64,000 nucleotides of DNA from Paramoeba atlantica (Eukaryota; Discosea): assembly GCA_977017575.1 (NCBI GenBank), contig CDRNVI010000196.1:1-64000 (forward strand). Reading direction: 5' to 3'. Within the stretch, counting starts at the first letter, position 1. Every line of letters starts with the position of its first letter. A program made the translations under genes and the position numbers. Under the pieces are notes generated by a model that ran no database searches, had not been told where the DNA came from, and was given only the letters and a program-made list of their open reading frames with translations. Of this stretch, positions 36,589 through 54,467 are shown piece by piece.

Positions 36589-37082
36589 CTCTTCTTTTTG
36601 AGAGATCAATATTTTTGGGGTCTGATTTTTGATTTGGGCAATTGACCGTTCTCTTCTCTTTCCTTTCAATCCATTCACTTGTTTGGAGAAGGACAACGAG
36701 CGTGGTGAAAAAAGAGAGAAACAAGAAGAAAAAAAGGGGAGAGAGAAATAAAGAAACAAGAAAAACAAGAAATTAGCACCTTTCTCCAAAAATAAGGTGC
36801 TAAAAAACCGGAAAGAGAAGAGATTTCCATTGAAACAAAAAATTGAGAGAAATGAGAAATGAGAATCTCATTTGGAATTTACTTGTGTTTGAGTCTCTTT
36901 TTCAAAAATGTGAGAATTATGTTCGTGTGTTTTTCCAAAAGATGGATAACTTTTATGATTACCAATGACGAAATTATTTTTGATGATTCATCACAACTCA
37001 AAAAAAAAAACTCTTTAAAAAAACAAATTTATTAAACAAAAAAAAAAAAACAATCGAAATAAATAAAAAAAAACTTCCAATC
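36589..37082. other. Intergenic
   Basis: Between ankyrin gene 4 and the stop of the LRR-PARP gene. It must hold the ankyrin gene 4 promoter. AT-rich with A-runs at 37000-37080. Nothing else recognised. Confidence 0.5.
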
Positions 37083-40000
37083 TCAACAACAAAAGCATTT
37101 TTTCTCCCTTCGATAAGAGATAACCAACTCTGGATAACCTTGACAATTATCATAGACAATATATTCTCGATATTTATCGACATCTGCAATTACCGAATCT
37201 AATAAACGGTCTCCTGATTTTGGTGGTCTTCTCTGAAAGGGAGAGAAAGATTGTTAAAAACAAGAAAAGAGAAAAGAGAAAAAGAAAAAGAAAAAGAAAA
37301 AAGGAAATAAAAGAGAAAAAAAAAAAAAAAACAAAAAACAAAAAACAAAAAAACAAAAAAACAAAAAAACAAAAAAACAAAAAAACAAAAAAAAAAAACA
37401 AAACTTGATTTCGAAGATAACGATTAGTAAGACAAGGAGAACCAACAACAACACGAGAAAAGATAACATGACGGAGACCTTCACGATCATCATCACAATA
37501 TTTATCACTCTTTTCTATATCATCTGTAAAGTAAATTCCTGATCCGTATTTTCCATCTAGTGATGATACTCGACAATCAAACCCCTTTTTTAATAAGAGA
37601 AGAGAGAGAGAAAGGGAGAGAAAGAGGAGAGAAAAAGAAAAGAAAAAGAAAATCAATCTAAGAATGTTTTCTGTTTTAAATAATAATAAAAATAATTGAA
37701 CCGAAATAATAAGAATAAAAATAATAATCATTTAAAAAAGAGAAAAAAAAACTCTCAACAATAAATAAATAAATAAATAAAATAAAATAAAATAAAATAA
37801 AATAAAATAAAAAATAATACTTCACGATAAACAAGAGGAGCAGCACGAGCACTCGTACCATGAAGTAACATAACTTCTCGAATTCCACGATCTAATTCAA
37901 ACTCTTTGTTCATCCAATCTGCCATTGTTTTCACATCTATTGGTTTCTGAAAAAAATGAAAAAGAAAAAAAAAAAAATTATTAATTTGTGGAAAAAAGTT
38001 AGGGAGGAAAAATGTTGATTCTTAAATCGTTTTTTTTGTTGATTCTTAAATCGTTTCTTTGTTAATTTTAAAAAATGTAATACCCCTCCCCCACCCCCCT
38101 ATCTATTTTAAAAAGAAAAATAAAGAAATAATAATTAAAAAAAACCGCTAAATGACGCTTCTGAGCAATCAACTCTCTTGTCAAATGATATCTCCTCCAA
38201 AGATCAGGATTTTCAACTCGATGAATCATCACAATCTCTCCACCAACTCCTTCCACAATCCAAGACAATCGATCAATAAAATCATCTGTCACATCAATCA
38301 ACTGGAACGTGACCGATTCTTCTTCTTGTTCAAGTTCCCAATAAACAGGGAGAGGGACTGCAGTGAGAACAGAGCTTGTCCTCACAACCTCTCTCTTCTC
38401 TTCATGTTGGATAAGAGGGAGCCCTTCAACCATCATTTCATCTTCATCTCGCAAATAATCAAGAGTACGAGGTCGTTCTTTCTTTGTACAGCAGGCACAA
38501 CATCCACAACATGCTGCACAGAATGTTCCAAGGACAGCGAATTTCTCTGCAAAGACACAAACAAGAATTGAAGCAATGACAAGAACGAGAACACCAGCTG
38601 CTGTTGCCCCAACAACAACTGGGTCTGTGTAGAACTTCTCTGGAGGAGAAGGAGAAGGAGAAGGAGAAGGGAAAGGAGAAGGAGAAGGAGAAGGAATTGG
38701 AGAAGAAGTAGGACTTGGTACAGGAGATGGTGAAGGGATGGGGGATGGTGAGGAAGAGGGGGATGGTGAGGGAGAAGGAATAGGAGAAGGAGAAGGAGTT
38801 GGGGTTGGAGTGGGGGTTGGTGTAGGGGTTGGAGTAGGAGTTGGAGTTGGAGTTGGAGTTGGAGTTGGAGTGGGGGTCGGGGTGGGAGTTGGAGTTGGAG
38901 TTGGAGTTGGAGTGGGAGTGGGAGTGGGAGTAGGAGTCAAAGTCGGAGTAGGAGTAGGAGTTGGAGTTGGAGTTGGGGTAGGGGTAGGGGATGGTGAGGG
39001 AGAACCACCAATGCAAGGGAGGCACAAAGAATTTTCTTCCGCAGAACAACAAGGAGGAACAGGACAAGAAAAATCATTGTCCCGAAGATCATAGTCTGTG
39101 ATGCTACAAATCCAAGACCCAATGAGACCAGTCAAGGAGTTATCTTTCAAATATCTAAAAAAGAGAAAAGAAGAAAGTATGAGCGGAGACACAAAAAATA
39201 AAAATCAAGAAAGCAATCTTACAATTTTGTCAAAGAATTTGGTCCATTCCATGGTAAATCTCCTATGAGATGATTCTGATCCAAATTTCTAAAAAAAAAA
39301 AAAAAGAGAGAATATAAACAAAAAAGAAAAGATTCAAAAAAAAAAGGAGATGAAAAAAATCAAACAGCGAAGTTAGGCTTTGAAGAGTTGAATAAGATTT
39401 GGGAATGGCACCACTAAACCGGTTCGAACTGAGATCCCTGTTCATCCACAAAACCATTCAGGTATATTTTTTAAAGGAAGGAAAAAAGAAAGGAAGGAAA
39501 TGAATACACAGTTCGAACTGAAAGGAAACTAAGATCAGGAAGAGTGTTTTGGAAACTATTGCTGTGCAGATCACTACAAACAAGAAGAGAAATTAATAAA
39601 TAAAACAAAAGAGAAAAAAGAAAAGAAAGAATCCCAGACAGGGTCTCAAGCTCACGGAGATTCCCCAATTGAAAATTAAAGGATCCAAAAATTGAATTCT
39701 TGTGCAAATCACTATTTTTTTTTTTGAACTTTGAATTTTCTGGCATGAGAAAGAAAAAGAAAAAGAAAGAAAAAAAGGGACATGATGGTGGCATGGCTCA
39801 AATACGCGAGAGATGGTTGGATAACTCCTGACAACCGATTGTCGGAGAGTTGTCTGCACAATTGGAGAAATTACAAACAAGAAAGAAAAAGAAAAAAGAA
39901 AAGAAAAAAACTGACAATTGTTTCACAACAGGGTTCCTAGAGTTGGTACAAGTGACGCCATGCCAACCACTTGCACATGGTTCGCCTACAAAAGAAAGAA

Positions 40001-40483
40001 AAGAAAGAAAAGAAAGAAAGAAAAGAAAGAAAGAGTCAAAAAAGATGATGGGGCAAAGCTGGGGAATCGAACCCGCGCACCTTTTTCCCTTTTCTCTGAT
40101 AAAAAACAAACAGAAAAAAATGACATTCAAAGTTAAAAATCCAAAACCTGACATCCAATTTCTCTTATTCTTCCAACTTGCTCCATTTGTAGATGTGTAG
40201 AGATCCGTCAAGGCTTTTTTGATTGAAAAGTCAAAAAGAAAAAATCTCTTCCAGAGAAAAAAAAAAAAGGGAAATATAAAAGTAAAAAATTATGAAAAGA
40301 GAAAAAAAAGAAACCTGTCTTTTCATCACTAGATTGGGCAAGCACCACTGGGAAACAAAGTGAGAAAATCAAAAAAGAGAGAGAAAGAAAAAGAAAAAGA
40401 AAAAGAAAAACCAGAACCGCCCAAAAAAAGAAGAAAAAAGAGGGACCGAACGAGAGAGAACATCGACAAAAACAAAAAACCAA
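37083..40483 (-). CDS. LRR receptor with cytoplasmic PARP domain
   Basis: A signal peptide exon (ending [13 protein letters not shown], about 40330) is followed by the plant-type LRR cap ([30 protein letters not shown]) and about six LRRs, one per exon (e.g. [28 protein letters not shown]). The exon 39160-38145 codes the last LRR, CPVPPCC, a Pro/Thr/Ser stalk (39000-38640), a membrane segment ([20 protein letters not shown]), a Cys-rich stretch (CAACCGCCACC) and a linker ending [20 protein letters not shown], the usual lead-in to PARP domains. Phase-0 exons then give [33 protein letters not shown] and [20 protein letters not shown]. The His, Tyr and Glu of the H-Y-E triad are all present, so it should transfer ADP-ribose from NAD+. 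It ends REKKCFCC at TGA 37083. It should sit in the plasma membrane with LRRs outside and enzyme inside. Confidence 0.85.
38640..39000 (-). repeat. Pro/Thr/Ser stalk coding repeat of the receptor
   Basis: About 115 codons of TPTPTP then SPSPIPSP repeats between the LRR domain and the membrane segment. Both strands are open here because of the 6-base periodicity. Confidence 0.85.
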
Positions 40484-41018
40484 TCAACAAAAAAAAAAAC
40501 CAAATCAACAAAACTCCCCTTTTTGTCCCCTTTCTTTTGTTTCAAAGTTTTCTTTTTTGTTGGTTTTTTTTGAGAGGGCGTGAAAGTTTTGGGTGTATTG
40601 AACGAAACAAAAAGAAGAAAAAGAAAATGGAAAATTTTTCAATCAAAAAGAAACAAGAAAAAAACGATTTTGAGACGATTTGAGGGCAGAAAAGTTTCTT
40701 TTTTTTGTTCGGAGAATGTTCGATCCCTTTTCCCTTTATTTTATTTTCTTTCTTTTTGATTCAAAAGTGGTTGTCCTTCTTTCATATTCTCTTTCCAAAG
40801 AGAGAGGTTCTCTTTCAAAGACCACCCTTTTTTTGGGGGGGGGATGAAGAGGTTGTGGTTCTTTTCTTCTTTTTCGAAAAATTCAAAATTCCCCTCGCTC
40901 AAAAAAAACCAAAACCACCGGGTCTCCACCTTAAAAGAAGAAGAAGAAGAAGATTCAGGAAACAAAACTCCCCAAAGAGGCGATGGTCTTCCCCAAAAAG
41001 TTTTTTCTTTTTTCGTTC
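40484..41018. promoter_or_regulatory. Upstream region of the LRR-PARP gene
   Basis: Between the receptor start and the Ulp1 stop. It contains GC-richer blocks (40840-41000), a run of eight G at about 40835-40842 and T-runs. No gene recognised and no named promoter motif seen. Confidence 0.4.
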
Positions 41019-44000
41019 TCAACCAAATAATCTTGCTCTTGCAACTTCAACAATTATTTTCTCTCTCAAATAAGGCATATGTTTTTGTCGAAAGGTAAAA
41101 GGAGCGTCTCGACTGCAAAAATCTGCAAACATACAAGCAAAGATGCCACAATCATATCCATTCTTAAAGGAACGAGTCAGATAAGAAAAAACTCACACAA
41201 AGAGGAAAGGAAAGAGAAAAAGGAAAGAGAAAAAGGAAAAAGAAGAAAGACCTCTTGTTTGGGGATATCTTGAGGTTGATACTCAGTCCAGCCAGTAATA
41301 TCAAACACGCCTTTCTTTTTGTCTTTGTATTCTTCTTCCAAATATTTTCTCATCAACTACAAAAAAAAAAGAATCGAGAAAAAAGATTGTAAGATAAGAT
41401 CGGACCAAATAAAAAACAAAAATATAATCAGATAAAATAAGAGAAAAAATAAAAAGAGAAAAAAAAAGTAAATAATAAATAATAATAATAAAGAGATAAA
41501 AAATGATCAATAAAAATAAAACATTCTGAGAATTAAAAACAATCAGACCTGAATACATTTATAATTAGGACTTCCCATTGAATCATAATATTCAAATTTT
41601 TTATCTCGCAAATTAATGACCGCAGTACACCAATGATTCCCCAAATGAACAGGAAAAATAACTTTGTCCATTTCAAATATATCCACATTTGCCTGTTCAA
41701 GAGATTTTGAGAAGAAAGAAAGAAAGAAAGAGAAAAGAGAAAAGAAAGAGAGAAAGAGAAAGAGAAAAGATTTATGATAAAGAAGAAAGAGAAAAGAAGA
41801 GAAAAATGACGAAATTGTAAAGAAGAGAACGACCTTTGTTGACCATCTCCGAACCCGAGCATAACCTTTCTGATACAAAGTATAAAAGAAAGAGTTATAA
41901 AAGAGACACTTTGTCGTTGAATTTGTGCTCCTCTCTTTTAGCATTGAGAGATAAAAGTTGATCACCTGAGAAAAAGATCAGAAAGAGAAGAAAAGAAAAG
42001 AGAGGGAATGAATATTCGATCGGAATAACTTTTTGACAAAAAACGACAAAAAGAGGTGAAAAGAAAAAAAAAAAGAGCAAGAGAGAAGAAAGAGAAAGAA
42101 AGAGAAAGAAAGAGAAAGAAAGAGAAAGAAAGAGAAAGAAAGAGAATGAAAGAGAATGAAAGAGAAGAAAAGAGAAGAAAAAAAAACTGACCTCATCATT
42201 CAACCATTCATAACCAGAAAGACGTTGAACATCCGAAACTGTCAATTCAATATCCCCATGATTTGAGACAATTTCATGTTCTGCTCTTCTAAGAGTCCGT
42301 TGAACAAGATTTTGTTCTTCATCTATTATTATTATTTGAGTGAGAAGGGAAAGAGAGAGAGAGAGAGAGGAAAGAGAGAAATGAGATGTTAGAGGAGGAA
42401 CAAAAAAAAGAAAAGAGACAAAAAAAAGGAAACCACTGAGAATGGGAAATTGCGGTCCAAAAAGGCCAGCGAGAGCTCTTCTCTTCTTCTCTTCTGCTTC
42501 TCTCTTTTTTCTTTCTTCTTCCACCTGGGGAGGGATCAAAGTTAGTTCTTCATTTTTCCTCTTCTTATTTTCTCTCTCTTTTTCTCTCTCTTTTTCTCTT
42601 TTGAACAAAAAAAAAAGTTACGATTAATCTTCGAGCAAGATTTCTCTCCAGAGCTCTTTTCTCGGACTGTAAAAAGAAAAATAAGAAAATGAGAAAAGAG
42701 ACAGAGAAAGAGAAAAAAATAAGGAGGGGAAGAAACAAAGAAAAGAGAAGAAAAGAGAAAAATTAAAAAAATTTTAAAAAAAACCTCTTTCGAGATCTCC
42801 TTGACAGTCTTCATAGCACTTAATTCTCTCTTCATTCTCTCGAGTTCTTCTCTTCTCTCATCTCTTTTCCTTTGAAGAGGAGTAAAAGTTCTCTCAAAAG
42901 CACCAATTTTCTCTTCCCTGGAAAAACAAAGAAATAGTTAAAATCACAAAGAGAAAAGCGCAAAAGAAAAGAGAGAGAGAAAAAGGAAAAAAGAAAAGAA
43001 GAGAGAGTGTGAACCAATCTTCTAGGACAACAGGACGACGATATTCTTCTTCTTCAAAGAGAAGAGGGGCCAATGGAACACGAGAGGTAGAAGAAGAAGA
43101 ATTTGTCTCTTTTCGTTGTTGTGGTCTTGTTGAAGAAGAGAAATTTGCCTCTTTTCGTTGTTGTGGTCTTGTTGAAGAAGAGGTAGAAGAGAGAGAAGAA
43201 GAGGAGGAGGAAACAGAAGATTGAGAGGAAAGAAGAGTGGAAAAAGGAGAAGCTTTTCTCTTTCTTTTCTGAATTGAGAGAGGATCAGGAAGAGAGAGTG
43301 GAGATCGTTGATAAGAGAGAGAAGAAGAGAGAGAAGAAGAATGAAGATAAGTTTGTTGAGGAGAAGAGGAGGAGGAGGGAGGCTGAGAAGGTGGGGAGAG
43401 AAAAGGAGATGGAGAAGAAGAAGAAGGAGATTGCGAAGATGGAGAGAGAAAAGGGAGACCGTTTTGTGTGGGAGGAGAAGAGGGAGGAGAAAAAGGAGAA
43501 GAGATAGAAGAAGAAGAAGGAGAGAGAGAGGGAGAGGAAGAAGGAGAGGGAGAAGGAGAGCGAGGGGGAGAGAAACAAAGCAAACGACTTGGATCAACTA
43601 AGGAGAAAGTAGAAGAAGGAGCTTTTCTTCGAGAAGAGAGAGAAGAGACAGAAGAGACAGGAATAGAAGGGATTGTTGAAGAAGGAGAAGAATGATGATA
43701 GGAAAGAGAGAGAGGAGAAGGAGAGGAAATTAGAGGAGAAGCAAGAGGAGAGAATAGTTTTTGTTGAGAGGCAGAGAGATTATAAAGAGAAGACGTTCTA
43801 TGAGAAGAAGAAAAGGGAGAGGGAGAGAAGGAAGGAGAAGGAGAGAAAGAAGAAGGAGGAAGAAGAGAAGAAGAAGAAGAAGAGAGAGGATGACGACGAG
43901 AAGGAAGATGAGAAGAAGAAGAAGAAGAAGAAGAAGGAATATCAAAATTCATCGGACAATTAAATTCTCTTTCCATTTTTTGATCAAATGCGATTTTTCC

Positions 44001-44751
44001 TTTTTGTTGAACAATAGTTTGCAATAATCGCGATTGTCCTCTCTCTCTTCTTTCTTCTCCTCCTCTCTTTCCAAGATGATTACTCTCTGGTGTTGTCATA
44101 ATTCTTTTTCCCTTGTCTTCTTGTCTTCTCTCTCTTCTTTTCATCTCCATTCTTCTCTTCTTTTTCCCTGTGTTTGTTTCTTCTCGTTTCCTTCCAATAC
44201 TAAACACACGAATTTCTTTCTCATTTTTCTTATGTTTTTCTTGTTGTTGTTGTTGTTGTTGTTGTTGTTCACTTTGATCTTCGTCTTCTTCAAGTAGAAC
44301 AGGGGTTGAAGCACGTTCTGAGATAAAAAAAAAAGAAATTTAATCATTTTTTTTCGAAGGGAAGAAAAAGAGAGAAGAATCCAAAAATTTGTTTTGGTGT
44401 GTAAAAATTTCTTCTCTTCTCAGAACAAAAACAAAAACAAAAACGCAAACCAAAAGAGCTCTTTGGAGAATCAACAGCACCTCTCTTCCTCTTTCTCTTT
44501 GAACGCCGCCATCCCAGATCTTCCTCTCTTTCATCATCTCCACTTTCATCTTCTTTTCTACTCTCTTCCTCTTCTTCTTCTCCTCTTTTCCACAAAGAAC
44601 TCACAAATTTGACAGGAGTCAAAACAAGACTTGATAACCATCCTCCCTCCTCTTTCTTTCCTTCTTCTGAAAGACCATTCCCTTCTTCTACACGACCATT
44701 CCCTTCTGAAAGACGGATCCGCTTGAATGGGGGTGTTGCAAGGACCTCCAT
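41019..44751 (-). CDS. Ulp1/SENP family SUMO protease
   Basis: Starts MEVLATPPFKRIRLSEGNGR at 44751. The N-terminal half is disordered: acidic/basic stretches, a short polyQ (about 44260) and a long Ser/Pro-rich exon (about 43920-43020). A coiled region precedes the C48 catalytic domain, whose exons read ELTVSDVQRLSGYEWLNDEV, INFYLSMLKERS, FYNSFFYTLYQKGYARVRRW, VDIFEMDKVIFPVHLGNHWC, NLRDKKFEYYDSMGSPNYKC and, last, NGYDCGIFACMFADFCSRDA, ending at TGA 41019-41021. The catalytic His (NHWC), Asp (YYDS) and Cys (DCG) are all present, so it should cleave SUMO precursors or SUMO conjugates, probably in or near the nucleus (KRKRKRG near the start). Length is typical of Ulp1/SENP proteins. Confidence 0.9.
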
Positions 44752-45068
44752 TTTCGAGAGAAAGAGATGACTTTCTTATTTTTTTTTTCTCTTTCTCTCT
44801 CTTCTCTCCCCGTCTTTCCTCGCAGATCGTCTCTCTCTCACTTTTGTTTCCGTTTTTTTCCAATCTTTCCGAAAAAGAAAAAAGAAAAAAACGAAAAATT
44901 CAAAAACTCGAAGAAAAAAGGGGTTGATTTTATCTTTTTCATTGACAGAAAGAATCACTTTCTCCAAAAATCAAAAAGGACACAATACTTTCGGAGAGGA
45001 AGGGAACAAAACGTGTTTTTTCTTTGTCTTCCTTTCCTTCGGAGAACTTACTATTTGAGAACTCACTC
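44752..45068. promoter_or_regulatory. Divergent promoter, Ulp1 and ACBP genes
   Basis: About 317 bases between divergent start codons. CT-rich near the Ulp1 side, A-rich in the middle. No defined element recognised. Confidence 0.4.
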
Positions 45069-45562
45069 ATGGCTGACAATTTTGAAAAAGGTTTTCCCTC
45101 TCTTTGTTTCAATTTTCTCGCTGTTTTTCTTTTGTTTTCCAAAATCCTCTTGATCACTCTTCGTTTCTCACGTTTTTCTTTTTTCATCAACAGCTGTTTA
45201 CTTCGTTCGCAACAGCGCAGGAAATCCTTCTGCCTCCAATGAAGACAAGTTGAAAGTCTATGCTCTCTACAAACAGGTTCCCCGCCACCTTTTTATCTTC
45301 CTCTCTTTTGAGAGAGAGTTTTCCTTTTGTTTTTGCGTGGAGTTATTTAAACACAAAATGTAAAAATTAATAGGCTACCACTGGAGATGTTGAGGGTTCT
45401 CAACCTTGGGCTGTTCAATTGGAAGCTCGTGCCAAGTGGGATGCATGGGATGCATTGAAGGGAAAGAGCAAGGAAGATGCCAAGAAGGACTACATTGCTG
45501 AAGTCGCTCGTCAAACTCCAAACTGGGAAAGTGATGCTATTCTCGAGAACTATGGCAAATAA
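45069..45562 (+). CDS. ACBP: Acyl-CoA-binding protein
   Basis: Three exons: a 22-base first exon (45069-45090, MADNFEK), 45194-45276 and 45374-45562. The protein (about 97 residues) reads AVYFVRNSAGNPSASNEDKL, KVYALYKQATTGDVEGSQP and WDAWDALKGKSKEDAKKDYI. The KxYxLYKQATxGD and KxxAWxxLKGxSKxxAxxxY motifs define the family; the Tyr and Lys residues that hold the acyl-CoA are present. It binds medium- and long-chain acyl-CoA esters in the cytosol and buffers or carries them. Introns are GT-AG and short. The ending AENYGK-like helix is slightly longer than in animal ACBP. Confidence 0.95.
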
Positions 45563-45787
45563 ATAATCAATTTTTTTGTTGAATTTTCTTGTTCAAATTT
45601 TTTTTGGACTCAAAAAAAACGAAGTAAAACATAAAAAACGAGAGAAAAAAAGAAAAGGGAAGAAAAAAAAAGAGAAAAAATCAGTTTTTGAAACAAAGTC
45701 TTTTTTGAAAGAACTTTTATTTTATCATAATTTAACAAAAAATATTATTTTTCGAATATTTCGAAAAAAAACACACTCAAAATTCTA

Positions 45788-48505
<2,718 letters not shown>

Positions 48506-48967
48506 AAAAAAAACATAGATATCATTTTTTAAAAGAGACGAGGGAGAGAGAGAGAAGAAATCAGAAAGTCTGATTTGAATTATCTTCTTTAGAGTAAAAC
48601 ATTAATTCCAAAAACAAAAAAATTGACAAAAACCCAAACATTTCAACAAATTTTTTCGACTTTTTTTTTTTTTTTTCTTTTTCCTTTTTTTTTCGCGACT
48701 CGCGAAAAGCCCTCCTCCTTTTTGTCCAATTTTTTCCACCGATTTTGGACGCCGAAAATAACTTTTTTCACCTTTTTTTTTGAAGCGTTGATTTCCCTCA
48801 TCTTTTCTTATTTCACCAATAATTAAATTCGGTCCTTTTCATTGCCACGTGTGAAGGAGCAAAGGCTTTTCTCGCTTTTTTTTCTTTTTCTTTTTTTCAT
48901 TCACGGGTTTCGGTGAACCAACCCCAAAACGACAAAGAAGAAGGAAGAAAGTAAGGGACAGGAACAA
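48506..48967. promoter_or_regulatory. CDC48 upstream region with a G-box-like site
   Basis: Tandem spacer after SAHH. A CACGTG palindrome lies at 48846-48851, about 120 bases before the CDC48 start, echoing the ACGT sites upstream of SAHH. The rest is T-rich. Confidence 0.45.
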
Positions 48968-53192
<4,225 letters not shown>

Positions 53193-53333
53193 AAATGTTT
53201 TGAATGGCTGCTGAGTTTTGAGATTATCAACAATAATTATTGTTGTGGTTTTGGGACAATTTTCCTGTTGTGAATTATTCACACTCTGGAAAATCGTGAT
53301 TATTCACCATCTTTCTTTTTATTTGAAAACATC

Positions 53334-53339
53334 AATAAA
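53334..53339 (+). terminator. AATAAA poly(A) signal candidate, CDC48 gene
   Basis: Hexamer about 140 bases after the CDC48 stop, followed by an A-run. Confidence 0.35.
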
Positions 53340-53466
53340 TAGAAAAAGAGTTTTTTGTTAACCAAAAAAAAAAAAAAATCTGATCTCGATGTTTGCTTTT
53401 AATCCAAATCTCTCTCTCTCTCCCCAATTTGTTTTTACAGATTTTTTTATTATTCCAAAAAATTAT

Positions 53467-54267
53467 TTATTTCTTGGAGATCTCACAAAAGACACTCGAA
53501 TCATCCACTGTTAAAGTCTTGACATCAATTCCCTCAATCCCCTGACAAAGAGAGAGAAACTGATCAGGACCAACAGTTGTCGCAGTAAATCCATCTTTAC
53601 AAACAATGAGACCATTTTTTGTCTTTTCTTTATCGATTTCTCCCAAGAGGCCAGCGGAAGATTGGGCGTAAAACCATTCAAGTCTTGCATCCCAAATCTT
53701 TTCAGAATAAGAAGAAAAGAGAGCAATTCCTCCTCTTTTTGAAGAGAGGACGCGGAGGGATTCTTTTATGAGTGATTTTTGATCTATGTGAAAGGCAGAG
53801 ATCCCGTTTTGAATACAAACAACGATATCGAATGTTTCATCTTCAAAAGAGAGATGGAGAGCGTTCATTTCTTGGTATTCAATATTGGAGGGGAAATCTT
53901 TCTCTTTTTGTTGGATTTCTTTTGCCAATGCGATGTTGTAGGGAGAGATATCAATTCCAACGACAAAACTTGATTCTCGTGCGATTGGTGGAACTTCTCG
54001 GCCATACCCACAACCCAGCACAAGGACTCGAGGACCCTCATCATCATCACCATCTTTCTTTCCTTTCTCTTTCTTTCCTTTCTCTTTCTCTTTTTCTCTC
54101 CACCTTTTGGCAATACTGACAACATGTTGAATCTCTTCATCAAGAAATTGTTGTATTCTTGGGTTTGCAACAGCATAGCATTGTTGCAATCGATCAGCAG
54201 AAAGTTTTTTCGTATAGTACTCTTCTTCTTTCTGAACGTTGCTCATCAAACCAAGAATTCTTCTCAA
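53467..54267 (-). CDS. Intronless SAM-dependent methyltransferase
   Basis: One uninterrupted frame; translation may start at MRRILGL (54267) or MSNVQKEEEYYTKKLSADRL (54246). Class I Rossmann fold: motif I VLVLGCGYGREVPPIA, acidic loop VVGIDISPYN, motif II/III EMNALHLSFEDETFDIVVCI and a lid helix ISAFHIDQKSLIKESLRVLS. The N-terminal YYTKKLSADRLQQCYAVANP resembles a group of prokaryotic-type methyltransferases. The substrate is unknown. A Lys/Glu-rich insert (KEKEKGKKEKGKK) precedes motif I. The absence of introns among intron-dense neighbours suggests recent arrival by transfer or retrocopying. No signal or membrane segment. Confidence 0.8.
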   Translation of the reverse strand: MRRILGLMSNVQKEEEYYTKKLSADRLQQCYAVANPRIQQFLDEEIQHVVSIAKRWREKEKEKGKKEKGKKDGDDDEGPRVLVLGCGYGREVPPIARESSFVVGIDISPYNIALAKEIQQKEKDFPSNIEYQEMNALHLSFEDETFDIVVCIQNGISAFHIDQKSLIKESLRVLSSKRGGIALFSSYSEKIWDARLEWFYAQSSAGLLGEIDKEKTKNGLIVCKDGFTATTVGPDQFLSLCQGIEGIDVKTLTVDDSSVFCEISKK

Positions 54268-54467
54268 GAGAGAGGAGTGTTGAACATGAACAACTCAACA
54301 AATTGGTTAAAAGCAAACAAATAAATTATTTCTAAAAAAGGAGAAAGAAAGTTTTTCAAAAATCGGCGAAGCCAAAAAACACGCCTTTTCTTTTTTTCAG
54401 TTTTGTGTTTTGTGTTTCAGTTCTCTTTTCTTTGTTTTTCCTTGTTCTTTGTTGGTTGATGGGACAT

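Noticed and set aside
38738-39094. Long + strand frame of VGVGVG repeats
   Set aside because: Antisense shadow of the Pro/Thr stalk, open only because of six-base periodicity.
40061-40080. tRNA T-arm-like string (ggggaatcgaacccgcgcac) on the minus strand
   Set aside because: The loop GGTTCGATTCC is present but the stem pairs for only three bases and no D-arm or acceptor stem is found; it sits inside an intron of the LRR-PARP gene.
43274-43963. Glu/Arg-rich + strand frames
   Set aside because: Antisense of the Ser/Pro-rich disordered exon of the Ulp1 gene.
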